Source: a candidate division LCP-89 bacterium B3_LCP
GTDB taxonomy: Bacteria > Electryoneota > B3-LCP
DNA length: 64,000 bases
Assembly: GCA_005223185.1 (NCBI GenBank)
Contig: NJBN01000008.1
Coordinates: 62,001-126,000 of the forward strand
Direction: 5' to 3'
Part shown: positions 8,717 to 17,095 of the stretch, in pieces
Position numbering within the stretch: position 1 is the stretch's first letter
Layout of the letters: each line of letters opens with the position of its first letter
Translations under genes and position numbers: made by a program
The notes under the pieces: model-generated
What the model saw: only the letters and a program-made list of their open reading frames with translations
Told to the model about the DNA's origin: nothing
Databases searched by the model: none

Positions 8717-10519
8717 TTACTTGAGAAGCAACATTTTACCTGCTTCCACGAACTCACCCGCCTGCAACTGGTAGATGTACACGCCGGAAGACAGGTTCGA
8801 TCCATCGAAGGTCAGCTCATGAGCACCCGCGGCTCGCCACCCATCCACTAAAGTTGCCACGCGACTGCCGTGTGAGTTGTACACATTCAGACTCACCCGG
8901 GATGCTTCCGGTAGGGCAAAGCTGATAGTGGTCATGGGATTGAACGGATTTGGTGAATTGGAGTGGATTATATACTCCGCTACCGATGCATTGACAGGAA
9001 TTCCATCACACAGAGTTGTACCTTCAGTACATGCCCAGGATCCACCGGAGCCGTCCGTTACACCTTCCTTGGCAAAGGTGAAGGTATCAATGGACCAGAT
9101 CAAGCCCAGAGCCTCATCACCGATGAAAGAGCGGTAAGTGTATTCTCCTTCCGGTGCACCGGAAGGAACGTTCTGAGTCATATCTCTCGTTAGTGGAACT
9201 CCAGTTTGCAAGGTTATATTACGAGATATCACCGGACCGTAAAGTGACCCGTTGGGCATCACTACGTCGATCCAGACGTCGAAAGTTTCCGTATTCACTG
9301 GCGCACTTAAGTCCAATGTATAGTTAAACGAACCGCCAGCAGCAGGAATCACTACAGGAGGGCTTTCAGGAGTCAGGGTTACTGCGACCGGGAAGTTCTC
9401 ATCCGGTGGCGTGAAGAGTACGGCGTAATCGTTTTGTACACCCAGCAATGTGGGATCGAAGCTGTTGTTCAGACCCAACTGCAAACCGACCGCTTCTGCC
9501 TGATTTTCGATACCGAAAGTAGCTTCACTCGGATCGGAAACTGTATGCCATTGGAAGAGGATCATTCCATCGCCAGTAACGGTAGTATGCACCGCTGGGT
9601 CATACAGGATCACCTGGAAAGTTTCCAGAGCAGTCTCCGGTGACCATTGCGGCACCTGGTAGAATTCAACGATGAAAGTCCCACCGACAACATAATAGAA
9701 AGTGGCGATTTCACCGCTATGTTCTAAGTTCAGGTCTTCCCAGAAGGGAGCCAGCATGGCGGGAGGCCCATCGGCATTGGGAATTCCCGTGTTGGACCAG
9801 TCAACTTCTGACTGAGCATCACCCATTGCCAGCCATCCGTTTGTACAGATGGTGATCTGGTCGTAGGTCATTCCGTAATACTGGAAACTGAAGGGCAGAT
9901 CCACTACCGCGGAGTGATCATCCTGACCTGTAAGTTCGCTGACAACAGCACCGGGTCCGCCACCTGTCGGAGCGATCTCCAGCCAGTCGAAAGCCGGTCC
10001 ATCCGGATCAGAACTCTCTAATGCAGAATAACCATAGGCGTCAGGCCCCGTTGGCAGGGAAGAGATGTTTGGACCTATCCATTGACTTCGGGTGAAACTG
10101 TACAAGCCATCTATGTCGGTATAAGCGATAATCCTATAGCGATAATTATCCTGAATCGGTACCACGTCATTGAAATCAGCGTATGCACCCGGCGTCATTC
10201 CATTCATGTCAGCGATTAACTCGCCGTTGCGGTAGATTTTAACGCCGTTCAGCGACGTAATTGTCGTACCATCACTGTTTTCTGATGGATTTGTCCAGGA
10301 GATGGTAACATTAAATTCGTCTGGTATGGTGACAATTTCCAGATCGGAGGGCATCAGGGGACGTACAGTGTAGGGTACTCCGCCCATGTCATATTCATAT
10401 TGTCCCGCTCCGATCATGGTGGAGGAGGCATTTAAGGCAAAGTTGTTATTTAACGGATCGACGTAATCGGGATCGTCGTATAAATCACCTGTTCCAGGTG
10501 AAGGTGAGAAATTCACCAC
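8717..10519 (-). CDS. Downstream part of a secreted protein interrupted by in-frame TGA; type IX sorting domain
   Basis: 600 residues from a GTG at 10519, but probably not an independent gene. It has no signal peptide, and its first 45 residues (LYDDPDYVDPLNNNFAL) read as the end of the beta-helix encoded just upstream in the same frame. After that come an FN3-like domain (about 55-150), a surface domain with DAYGYSA, DLPFSFQYYG and CTNGWL (about 155-375), a roughly 115-residue domain shared with the protease at 5534-8320, and a C-terminal sorting domain with SNSPNPFNPMTTI and a final GKMLLLK. Only four codons separate it from the TGA of 10532-11050. The parent is likely one protein of about 777 residues, now either broken or read through. 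Confidence 0.75.
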   Translation of the reverse strand: MVNFSPSPGTGDLYDDPDYVDPLNNNFALNASSTMIGAGQYEYDMGGVPYTVRPLMPSDLEIVTIPDEFNVTISWTNPSENSDGTTITSLNGVKIYRNGELIADMNGMTPGAYADFNDVVPIQDNYRYRIIAYTDIDGLYSFTRSQWIGPNISSLPTGPDAYGYSALESSDPDGPAFDWLEIAPTGGGPGAVVSELTGQDDHSAVVDLPFSFQYYGMTYDQITICTNGWLAMGDAQSEVDWSNTGIPNADGPPAMLAPFWEDLNLEHSGEIATFYYVVGGTFIVEFYQVPQWSPETALETFQVILYDPAVHTTVTGDGMILFQWHTVSDPSEATFGIENQAEAVGLQLGLNNSFDPTLLGVQNDYAVLFTPPDENFPVAVTLTPESPPVVIPAAGGSFNYTLDLSAPVNTETFDVWIDVVMPNGSLYGPVISRNITLQTGVPLTRDMTQNVPSGAPEGEYTYRSFIGDEALGLIWSIDTFTFAKEGVTDGSGGSWACTEGTTLCDGIPVNASVAEYIIHSNSPNPFNPMTTISFALPEASRVSLNVYNSHGSRVATLVDGWRAAGAHELTFDGSNLSSGVYIYQLQAGEFVEAGKMLLLK

Positions 10520-10531
10520 GGATCCACCGCC

Positions 10532-11050
10532 TCAACCAGGGCAGTATTCTTTGTAGTTGCCGGAAGTGTTGTTCCAGGCATTGTTAAATGCCATCCAGCG
10601 GTTAACATCTTCATGGCAGTAGATGCCGTAGTGCGAGGAGTATGAAAAAATGTTGGAAGTCAACATCATATCCGAACCGATCCAGAAATAGACGACTTCA
10701 TAATTCCCCGCGAAAGTGCAGTGGTCTATCCAGCCATGACCTGCATCCTGGTATTCCAGCGCAGCGCCATCGGCATTGGTGAGAACCACACCGTATACAT
10801 CTAAGCTGGCGCTCTCTTCGATTATTATTCTACTATTTTGTAGATCAATCAGAGCCCCGCACGACAGGATGCACACCGTTTCATCTGCTAAAGTCAACCC
10901 GCCGGTGTAAGTTTCCGCTGGATCTAAGTAGATCATACGGTTGTATCCGGCGCCCGGCAGAGCATCGTTGTATGCCTGCTGCAACGGGATCGCCAATACT
11001 TGTCCAGATAACAACAGCAGTGCAACTGTAACCAAAGTAACTCTCTTCAT
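10532..11050 (-). CDS. Upstream part of the interrupted secreted beta-helix protein
   Basis: 172 residues from an ATG with an AGGAGGA Shine-Dalgarno. The signal peptide MKRVTLVTVALLLLSGQVLA is followed by beta-helix rungs of the right-handed parallel type (LDPAETYTGGLTLADETV, IDLQNSRIIIEES, GIYCHEDVNRWMAFNNAWNN). It stops at TGA in the context TAC TGC CCT GGT TGA GGC GGT. The same frame then continues open for more than 600 codons. The family normally continues with a last rung ending VDP, exactly what the downstream frame encodes. So this is a truncated N-terminal half unless the TGA is read through or is a sequencing error. Confidence 0.75.
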   Translation of the reverse strand: MKRVTLVTVALLLLSGQVLAIPLQQAYNDALPGAGYNRMIYLDPAETYTGGLTLADETVCILSCGALIDLQNSRIIIEESASLDVYGVVLTNADGAALEYQDAGHGWIDHCTFAGNYEVVYFWIGSDMMLTSNIFSYSSHYGIYCHEDVNRWMAFNNAWNNTSGNYKEYCPG

Positions 11051-11116
11051 GCCTCGTCCTCCTTTTCGTGATTTTTGTCAAGTCCGTAGTTTACTTTGAG
11101 GATTTTAATCTAAGAT

Positions 11117-11145
11117 AATATAATAAAACTTTAACTAAATTGCAA
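11117..11145 (-). promoter_or_regulatory. Promoter of the beta-helix protein gene
   Basis: Minus strand: TTGCAA, 17-bp spacer, TATATT, about 65 bases upstream of the ATG at 11050. Confidence 0.6.
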
Positions 11146-11199
11146 GCGAAAAAATAAAATAGGTGAAAAAAGTAGGTGAATTGTTTTAAAATAAAATTG

Positions 11200-11418
11200 G
11201 GCGAACACACAGGTTCGCCCCTACAACTATTCTTCAACGTTGGGTGGCATGCTTCCGGTCCCGCTTTAGCGGGAACGAAACATGTCCTATTTACGTAAAT
11301 GAAACTCGACTGTGAAGTGTCGGGCCACCCTTTCCAGATAGACAGGGGGAGGTCGGACATTCCTGTCTGACCTCTGCCGATAACTTTCAGACAGACATGA
11401 ATGTCTGTCCTCCCCAGA
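11200..11418. repeat. Cluster of dispersed palindromic repeats
   Basis: No gene is seen. A GGGCGAAC...GTTCGCCCCTAC hairpin (about 11209-11228) is followed by a CATGCTTC-family element at 11242-11286. Then come two palindromes built on GGACATTCCTGTCTG and GACAGACATGAATGTC at about 11345-11415, close to the stop of the next gene. Similar GACAGACATTCC sequence recurs near 16745. Confidence 0.75.
11242..11286 (+). repeat. CATGCTTC palindrome family, copy 1
   Basis: GGGTGGCATGCTTCCGG, then a CCCGCTTTAGCGGG core hairpin and GAACGAAACATGTC. Other copies are at 13563-13609 (same orientation), 16829-16872 and 17534-17577 (opposite orientation). Confidence 0.85.
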
Positions 11419-13392
11419 TTACTTCAGCAGTACCATCTTCCCCGTCCCCACAAACTCCCCTGCCGTCAGCCGGTAGATGTAGATACCTGATACCAATCCT
11501 GACCCATCGAAAGTGATATGGTGTTGTCCTGGTTCCATCCAATCGTGTAGGGGTAGCCCTCCGTGTCTACCCTGTCCAGGGCGACCACAGAGGGTCGCCC
11601 CTACATTACGTCCGTTAATATCGAAAACGTCGAGTTTCACCATACTTGCCACCGGCAGAGAGAAACCGATAACCGTCGTCGCGTTGAAGGGGTTGGGGGA
11701 GTTTTGATGGAGGTGGAAATCCACGGCTGTTATGGGAGGTAAGGATACCGTAATTGGATCTGAGAAGGTGATGGAACCTCCGATATCAATCTGCTCAAGG
11801 CGGTATTCATAGGTCTCGCCAGCTTGAACTGTCTGATCGATGTAACTGTAATTATGCGGTTCTTCTGTTGTACCGTACCCGGGAATCAGCGGACTAACAT
11901 CCTGGTACTGCTCTTCGCCCTGCCTCCGTTCAACCTTCCATCCATAGCAGTCCATTTCCGATGCTGTCTGCCAGTTGAGTTCGACTCCACTATCGATCAT
12001 CTCAGCCGTAAAACTCACCAGCACCACCGGCATCGGCGGCCCGGATTGGGAGTATTTGATGGTGCAGTAGTCAGACGATGTTCCTTCACCAACACTCGTT
12101 CCACCCACAAATACTTCACCAGTCGGTAATACCGCAACAGTATTAGGATAATCCGTGCCATTGCCAGGTCCATTATAAATTGCAATCCATTGTTCAACTC
12201 CAGATGAATCGTACTTGATAGTTGCAAAATCGGAGAGTGTGACGCCACCTGAACTGGTACCGGTTACGTATAAATTTCCAATGTTATCAGTTGCTAAGGA
12301 TAATCCCTGTTCACTTTGATTACTAGGCCCATTATACCTATTCTCCCACAATTCTTCGCCATCTGAACTATACTTTATAGTAACGTGATCTTTAAAACCC
12401 AGGATTTCACCGTCGCTTTGTCCAGTTATATATATGTTTCCGATTGAATCAGCTATTACGTAACTAGCAATATCACTGAATCCATTATCATAACATGCAA
12501 TCCACAGCATTTCTCCGGCGCTGTTGTACTTGATTGTTGCATAGTCAGACCAGTTTCCTTCACGAGAGCTATAACCTGTTACTATAACATTGCCCTCACA
12601 GTCTAATGTCATTGATAACGCACGATCCATCCCATGAGTTGGTCCATCGTATAGCTGAATCCATTGCTCTATTCCCGAAGAATTGTACTTTATTGTCACA
12701 AAATCATCCGCTGTATCAGAAGACCAACTATATCCGGTAACATAGACATCTCCATGTGAATCGACAGCTATTGATTGTGCCTCATCATCCAGATTTGCAT
12801 AGCCATTATATCGCGCGCTCCATAACTCTTCTCCGTCAGAGCTATATTTGACAGTTGCATAATCAGCCATTGTCCCATAACCATAACTATTTCCTGTTAC
12901 GTAGACACATCCATCTCCGCCAACAGCTATCGAATTAGGCATTTCGTACCCACTGGTGGAATTACTATATATAGAGATCCATAGTGTATCACCATAAGAG
13001 TTATATTTTATTGTTACGTAGTTACTGGTGTCATACATATTCAGATTAGTCCTACCAGTCACATACACATTTGCGAAGTCATCGATAACCATATCAGATA
13101 CAATGTCATCATAATTTCCTAATCCACTATATGAAGCAATCCATTGCACGTAGCCAAATGAGTTATACTTGATCGTTACAAAGTCATTTTCATTAAAACC
13201 CACTGATTGTATACAGTTACCACTCACATATACATTTCCATCAACATCAACTGCTAAGGATTTTGCAGTATCCATTATATGAACGAGCCCATCATACCTC
13301 GCCACCCACTCCTCCCAAACCTGAGCACTCACAGCAGAAACCAACATGAGCAGGGCAACCATCAGAGTGATAATCATTATTTTCCGTTTCAT
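11419..13392 (-). CDS. Secreted SBBP beta-propeller protein with type IX sorting domain
   Basis: 657 residues. The signal peptide (MKRKIMIITLMVALLMLVSA, ending VSAQ) is followed by about eight repeats of roughly 50 residues with the SBBP pattern (DxxGNVYVTGxS...DxxTIKYNSxGxxxWxxxYxG), which should form a beta-propeller. A fibronectin/Ig-like segment around 460-550 (VSFTAEMIDSGVELNWQTAS) precedes the sorting domain (HQNSPNPFNATTVIGF to GKMVLLK). The sorting domain is interrupted by about 20 extra residues encoded by a palindromic repeat (11546-11605). It is probably an exported or surface-attached binding protein; the ligand is unknown. The promoter is at 13436-13464. Confidence 0.9.
   Translation of the reverse strand: MKRKIMIITLMVALLMLVSAVSAQVWEEWVARYDGLVHIMDTAKSLAVDVDGNVYVSGNCIQSVGFNENDFVTIKYNSFGYVQWIASYSGLGNYDDIVSDMVIDDFANVYVTGRTNLNMYDTSNYVTIKYNSYGDTLWISIYSNSTSGYEMPNSIAVGGDGCVYVTGNSYGYGTMADYATVKYSSDGEELWSARYNGYANLDDEAQSIAVDSHGDVYVTGYSWSSDTADDFVTIKYNSSGIEQWIQLYDGPTHGMDRALSMTLDCEGNVIVTGYSSREGNWSDYATIKYNSAGEMLWIACYDNGFSDIASYVIADSIGNIYITGQSDGEILGFKDHVTIKYSSDGEELWENRYNGPSNQSEQGLSLATDNIGNLYVTGTSSGGVTLSDFATIKYDSSGVEQWIAIYNGPGNGTDYPNTVAVLPTGEVFVGGTSVGEGTSSDYCTIKYSQSGPPMPVVLVSFTAEMIDSGVELNWQTASEMDCYGWKVERRQGEEQYQDVSPLIPGYGTTEEPHNYSYIDQTVQAGETYEYRLEQIDIGGSITFSDPITVSLPPITAVDFHLHQNSPNPFNATTVIGFSLPVASMVKLDVFDINGRNVGATLCGRPGQGRHGGLPLHDWMEPGQHHITFDGSGLVSGIYIYRLTAGEFVGTGKMVLLK
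11546..11605. repeat. 60-bp branched palindrome inserted in frame in a coding sequence
   Basis: The outer arms TGTAGGGG and CCCCTACA enclose two hairpins, GGGTAG...CTACCC and GGGCGACC...GGTCGCCC. The length is a multiple of three and it keeps the frame of the SBBP protein open. The second half matches intergenic copies at about 11209, 13501 and 52546. Confidence 0.85.
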
Positions 13393-13435
13393 AATTTCAC
13401 CCTTTTCTTATGAACAATTTTAGAACCCTTGATTT

Positions 13436-13464
13436 AATATAGCAATAATTCTGCTATTTGTCAA
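13436..13464 (-). promoter_or_regulatory. Strong promoter of the SBBP protein gene
   Basis: Minus strand: TTGACA, 17-bp spacer, TATATT, about 45 bases upstream of the ATG at 13392. Confidence 0.75.
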
Positions 13465-13497
13465 GCACTTTTTAAAATAGGGGGGAGATTTTTCTGT

Positions 13498-13612
13498 TTG
13501 CGGGTCGAGACAAGCCCGACCCCTACACGCTACACGGCGGGGGAAGCACCCCCGCCCTACGGGGGGTGGCATGCTTCTGGTCTCGCTTTAGCGGGAACGA
13601 AGCATGTCTTCC
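13498..13612. repeat. Composite repeat block upstream of the helicase-exonuclease gene
   Basis: Three palindromes lie head to tail: CGGGTCG...CCGACCCCTAC (13501-13527), GGCGGGGG...CCCCCGCC (13536-13559) and a CATGCTTC element (13563-13609). An open frame runs through the block into the downstream gene, but its translation is that of the repeats, so it is not counted as coding. Confidence 0.8.
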
Positions 13613-13640
13613 CACCAAAACCCCTTGCATTGACTTCCAC

Positions 13641-13669
13641 TTGCATCTTTCCCCCGATTTGCTTATATT
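13641..13669 (+). promoter_or_regulatory. Promoter giving a nearly leaderless transcript
   Basis: TTGCAT, 17-bp spacer, TATATT. The -10 ends only 8 bases before the ATG at 13678, so the mRNA would begin at or next to the start codon. No Shine-Dalgarno is visible. Confidence 0.55.
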
Positions 13670-13677
13670 ACCACCCC

Positions 13678-16593
13678 ATGCAACGCCTCATCAAACACCT
13701 GACCTCATCAGAAATCCTGCAGGGGGCGCCCTCCTACCAGCGCTATCAAAAGGCGCAATCCGCCCGCTATGACGACAAATCCACAGATATCCACCCAGCC
13801 AGCAGGACGGCATTGAGCAGAATCGGCATAGATGAGCTCTATCTTCACCAGGCTGAAGCTCTGCGAGCTTTCAACGGTGGAGCTAATCCGCTGGTGGTAA
13901 CCCCCACGGCATCCGGTAAAAGTCTGGTCTATCAATTAGCCATCTTAGAAGAGCTGCAGCGCGATCCTGAAGCCAGAATGTTGCTGCTCTTCCCTCTGAA
14001 AGCTTTGGAACGGGATCAATTGGGGCGCTTGCAGGAGTTGTTGGAACTTTCAGGTTTATCTGAAAGCTGTTCCGCCGCTATCGTGGACGGTGATACTTCC
14101 CGCGACGAACGGGAAAAACTACGCGCCCACCCGCCCAACCTGATGCTGACCAACCCGGATATGCTGCACTATGGGATCCTGCCCTATCATCGCGGCTGGT
14201 CGTCTTTCTTTCGCAACCTGCGCTTCATTGTCATAGACGAACTGCACATTTATCGAGGTATCTTCGGTTCGCATGTGCTGCAGATACTGCGGCGTTTAGA
14301 CCGCATCTGCCGTTTCTACGGATCGCCGCCCCGCTGGATCGCCGGTTCAGCTACTATCGGCAACCCGCTGGAACTGGCTGAAGAATTGACAGGCGCGGAT
14401 TTTACTTTAATCGAACGCAGCGGAGCGCCCACTTCGGGCAGGCATTTCCTGTTCTTAAATCCGGTGGACAGCCCCTACACCCTGGCGACTCGGGTCCTGC
14501 CCGACGTCCTGAAAAAGGGATACAAAGCTATCGCCTTCACCAAATCCCGCCGCGCCACTGAACTGCTGCACAAGTGGATTTTGGACGCCAATCCCAAGCT
14601 GGAAAACCGCCTGAGCAGCTATCGCGCTGGTTTCCTGCCTGAAGAGCGGCGCGATATCGAAAAACGTCTGCTGTCGGACAAGCTGTCCGGCGTCATCAGT
14701 ACCAGCGCTTTAGAATTGGGTATGGATATCGGGGGAATAGACGTCTGTTTACTTTTGGGTTATCCGGGAACCATCTCAACGATGATGCAGCGTGCGGGAC
14801 GAGCCGGAAGGGGTGAGCGGGATTCATTAGTCATCCTGATCGCTGGTGAGGATGCTTTAGATCAGTATTTCATGCGTCACCCTGATCAGCTTTTCCTGCG
14901 CCCCAGCGAAGCGGCTATCGTGGATGGATCAAACGCTGACATTAACAAATCACATGTCGTCTGTGCTGCCGCTGAGATCCCTATCGTCGATAAGGATCCA
15001 TACCTGACTGAAGAACGCCGTGAGCAGATAGGGCCGTTGGTCGATCAAGGCAAGCTGATCCCTGGATCGGGCGGGAAACGCTGGTTTCCGGGGATTCCCA
15101 AGCCCCACCGCCAGTTGAACATCCGTTCGATGGGGGAGAGCTATTCCATTCACAATTCAGATACCGGACGGCAGATCGGTGACATAGGTGGGGGTCGCCT
15201 CTGGAACGAATGCCATCCCCAGGCGATCTATATGCACCGTGCGAGGCAATACCTGATCGAGAGCATCGATGACGGCGCCTGTGTGGTCAAAGCGAAACCC
15301 AGCGATCTGGATTATTACACCATGGCGCTGGGTGAGAAGGAGACCGAAATTCTATCGCGCCAGCGGGAATTGGATTTGGGCTGTGGAAAAGCTGTCGAAG
15401 GCGAATTGAAAGTTACTCAGCGGGTTACAGGTTTCCAGAAGCGGCGGCTCTACGGCGGACAACTGCTATCCACTCACGAGTTGGATGGACCTCCGCAAAT
15501 CTTGATAACGCGCGGTTTCTGGCTGGAGATGAATGATGAATTGCAGAGTTTAACCGAAGAGCGGCATTATCACTATATGGGCAGCCTCCATGCTACGGAA
15601 CACGCGCTCATTTCTGTCTTTCCGCTGGAAGTCATGTGCGATAGGGGGGACGTTGGAGGGATATCTTTCGTTCATAATCAGCAGGTGGGTGGGGCTGCTA
15701 TCTTCTTCTATGACGCTTACCAAGGCGGTTTGGGCATAACCAGGAGGGCTTTTGAACGCTTGGATAGTCTGATCGGACGAACGTTGTCTCTGGTGAAAGA
15801 ATGTCCCTGCGAAGATGGTTGCCCTTCCTGTGTGCATTCACCTCAATGCGGAGCTGGAAACCGACCTCTGGACAAGCAAGGTTCCATATTCCTGATGGCA
15901 AAAGCGCTGGAGGTCGAAGAGACCGGTGGAAAACGTGCCGAGGTTACGGAATTACCTGAAGCTTTGGAAAGAGAAACTGAACCGACAAAGGAAAAACCTG
16001 TAATCCTTCATACACTGCCTGAATGGACGTCTGGCAAGAGGATAATCTCCTTTGACCTGGAAACACAGCGTGGTCCTGATGAAGTAGGCGGTTGGGGTAA
16101 CACTCATCTGATGGGCTTGAGTCTGGCGGTTGTGCAGGATTTATCCAACGGTGAATGCCAAACCTACCGGGAAGATGACGTAGATGAGCTCATCGAACTC
16201 CTGTTCAACGCTGATCTGGTCATCGGTTTCAACTGCGTCAAGTTCGATTTTGGCGTGTTGGCAGGTTATAGCGGACGGGATTTTTCCGGTGTCAATGTAT
16301 TAGACTTGCTTTTGTTAGTTCATAAGAATAGCGGAAAACGCCGCAGCTTAGATTCGCTGGCAAATTATAACTTAGGAAAAGGAAAATCAGGAACCGGTCA
16401 GCAGGCACTGCGGTACTATAGAGAGGGTCGCTGGAAGGAACTGGAAGAATACTGCCGCATGGACGTGGAAATCACCGCAGATCTCTTCTTCTTGGTGCTG
16501 CATACCGGAAGGTTGAAACTGCAGAGTAGCAAGGGCAATGTCGATCATGTTGACTGCCCCCTGAACCTGAAAAGCATCCTCTCTTCTAACTAA
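13678..16593 (+). CDS. MrfA-type DEXH helicase fused to an MrfB-type DEDD exonuclease
   Basis: 971 residues from ATG 13678. The open frame extends to 13498, but that part is repeat DNA upstream of the promoter. The N-terminal superfamily 2 helicase has a P-loop TPTASGKS (75-82), DELH (187-190), GSATIGNP and the motif VI region MMQRAGRAGRG. Four cysteines in CPCEDGCPSCVHSPQC (about 707-722) are the DUF1998 metal site of MrfA/YprA. An RNase H-like exonuclease follows (about 785-955), with acidic motifs FDLETQ, GFNCVKFDF and YCRMDVE. In Bacillus subtilis MrfA and MrfB are separate proteins that repair mitomycin C damage. Here they are one chain, so a similar DNA repair role is inferred. It appears monocistronic. 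Confidence 0.88.
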   Translation: MQRLIKHLTSSEILQGAPSYQRYQKAQSARYDDKSTDIHPASRTALSRIGIDELYLHQAEALRAFNGGANPLVVTPTASGKSLVYQLAILEELQRDPEARMLLLFPLKALERDQLGRLQELLELSGLSESCSAAIVDGDTSRDEREKLRAHPPNLMLTNPDMLHYGILPYHRGWSSFFRNLRFIVIDELHIYRGIFGSHVLQILRRLDRICRFYGSPPRWIAGSATIGNPLELAEELTGADFTLIERSGAPTSGRHFLFLNPVDSPYTLATRVLPDVLKKGYKAIAFTKSRRATELLHKWILDANPKLENRLSSYRAGFLPEERRDIEKRLLSDKLSGVISTSALELGMDIGGIDVCLLLGYPGTISTMMQRAGRAGRGERDSLVILIAGEDALDQYFMRHPDQLFLRPSEAAIVDGSNADINKSHVVCAAAEIPIVDKDPYLTEERREQIGPLVDQGKLIPGSGGKRWFPGIPKPHRQLNIRSMGESYSIHNSDTGRQIGDIGGGRLWNECHPQAIYMHRARQYLIESIDDGACVVKAKPSDLDYYTMALGEKETEILSRQRELDLGCGKAVEGELKVTQRVTGFQKRRLYGGQLLSTHELDGPPQILITRGFWLEMNDELQSLTEERHYHYMGSLHATEHALISVFPLEVMCDRGDVGGISFVHNQQVGGAAIFFYDAYQGGLGITRRAFERLDSLIGRTLSLVKECPCEDGCPSCVHSPQCGAGNRPLDKQGSIFLMAKALEVEETGGKRAEVTELPEALERETEPTKEKPVILHTLPEWTSGKRIISFDLETQRGPDEVGGWGNTHLMGLSLAVVQDLSNGECQTYREDDVDELIELLFNADLVIGFNCVKFDFGVLAGYSGRDFSGVNVLDLLLLVHKNSGKRRSLDSLANYNLGKGKSGTGQQALRYYREGRWKELEEYCRMDVEITADLFFLVLHTGRLKLQSSKGNVDHVDCPLNLKSILSSN

Positions 16594-16622
16594 AGTGTAC
16601 ATTTAGTTTTGCGATAAAACCC

Positions 16623-16651
16623 TTGCATTTTACTTGCGTGAACGTTATATT
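16623..16651 (+). promoter_or_regulatory. Orphan promoter after the helicase gene
   Basis: TTGCAT, 17-bp spacer, TATATT, the same elements as the promoter at 13641-13669. The expected start near 16658 is followed at once by the terminator at 16670-16700, so any full-length transcript would be about 45 bases. Confidence 0.45.
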
Positions 16652-16669
16652 CCCAAAACTTATCAATCA

Positions 16670-16700
16670 CCGTCCCGACCTGTCGGGACGGCTGTTTTTT
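16670..16700 (+). terminator. Intrinsic terminator
   Basis: CCGTCCCGA pairs with TCGGGACGG around a four-base loop, followed by CTGTTTTTT. It may also end the transcript of the helicase-exonuclease gene. Confidence 0.8.
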
Positions 16701-17020
16701 CGAGGAGGGGGGGGTAGACACCTTCGTCTACAAGAAGCATGGGGAGGACAGACATTCCTGTCTGTCAGTCATAGAGTAGTGCGGGGGCTTGTGGCGAAGC
16801 CATGCCTGAGGTGCCCCCGCTTAAAGAAACATGCTTCGTTCCCCCTAAAGTGGGACCAGAAGCATGCCACCCTTGTGACATGGGATTAAAATCCCATGCC
16901 CAATTTCAAAACGCCAAGTGGATAAATCCACTACTCTGAAATACAAGACAGTCTCTTTAGAGACTTGACCTGAAATTTGGGCGTCCGAATTATGGACATT
17001 GATTAATTATCTTAACAGGT
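16701..17020. repeat. Repeat-filled spacer with a CATGCTTC element and a branched palindrome
   Basis: No gene is seen. It contains GTAGAC...GTCTAC, GACAGACATTCCTGTCTGTC, a GCGGGGGC...GCCCCCGC hairpin, a CATGCTTC element at 16829-16872 and a branched element at 16877-16990. In the branched element the arms CATGGGATT/AATCCCATG, AGTGGAT/ATCCACT and AGTCTCTT/AGAGACT are enclosed by GCCCAATTTCA and TGAAATTTGGGC. A second copy with compensating changes is at 57072-57200. Confidence 0.75.
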
Positions 17021-17095
17021 AGCGCGGGGGCTTGCCCTTGTAAATGGCAGCAAACTTCAATTGAAAAAGTTGGAACATGTGTGAGGAGATTGAGC

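Noticed and set aside
13498-13677. 60-codon N-terminal extension of the helicase-exonuclease
   Set aside because: It translates palindromic repeats that recur in other spacers and lies upstream of the likely promoter; ATG 13678 is the better start.
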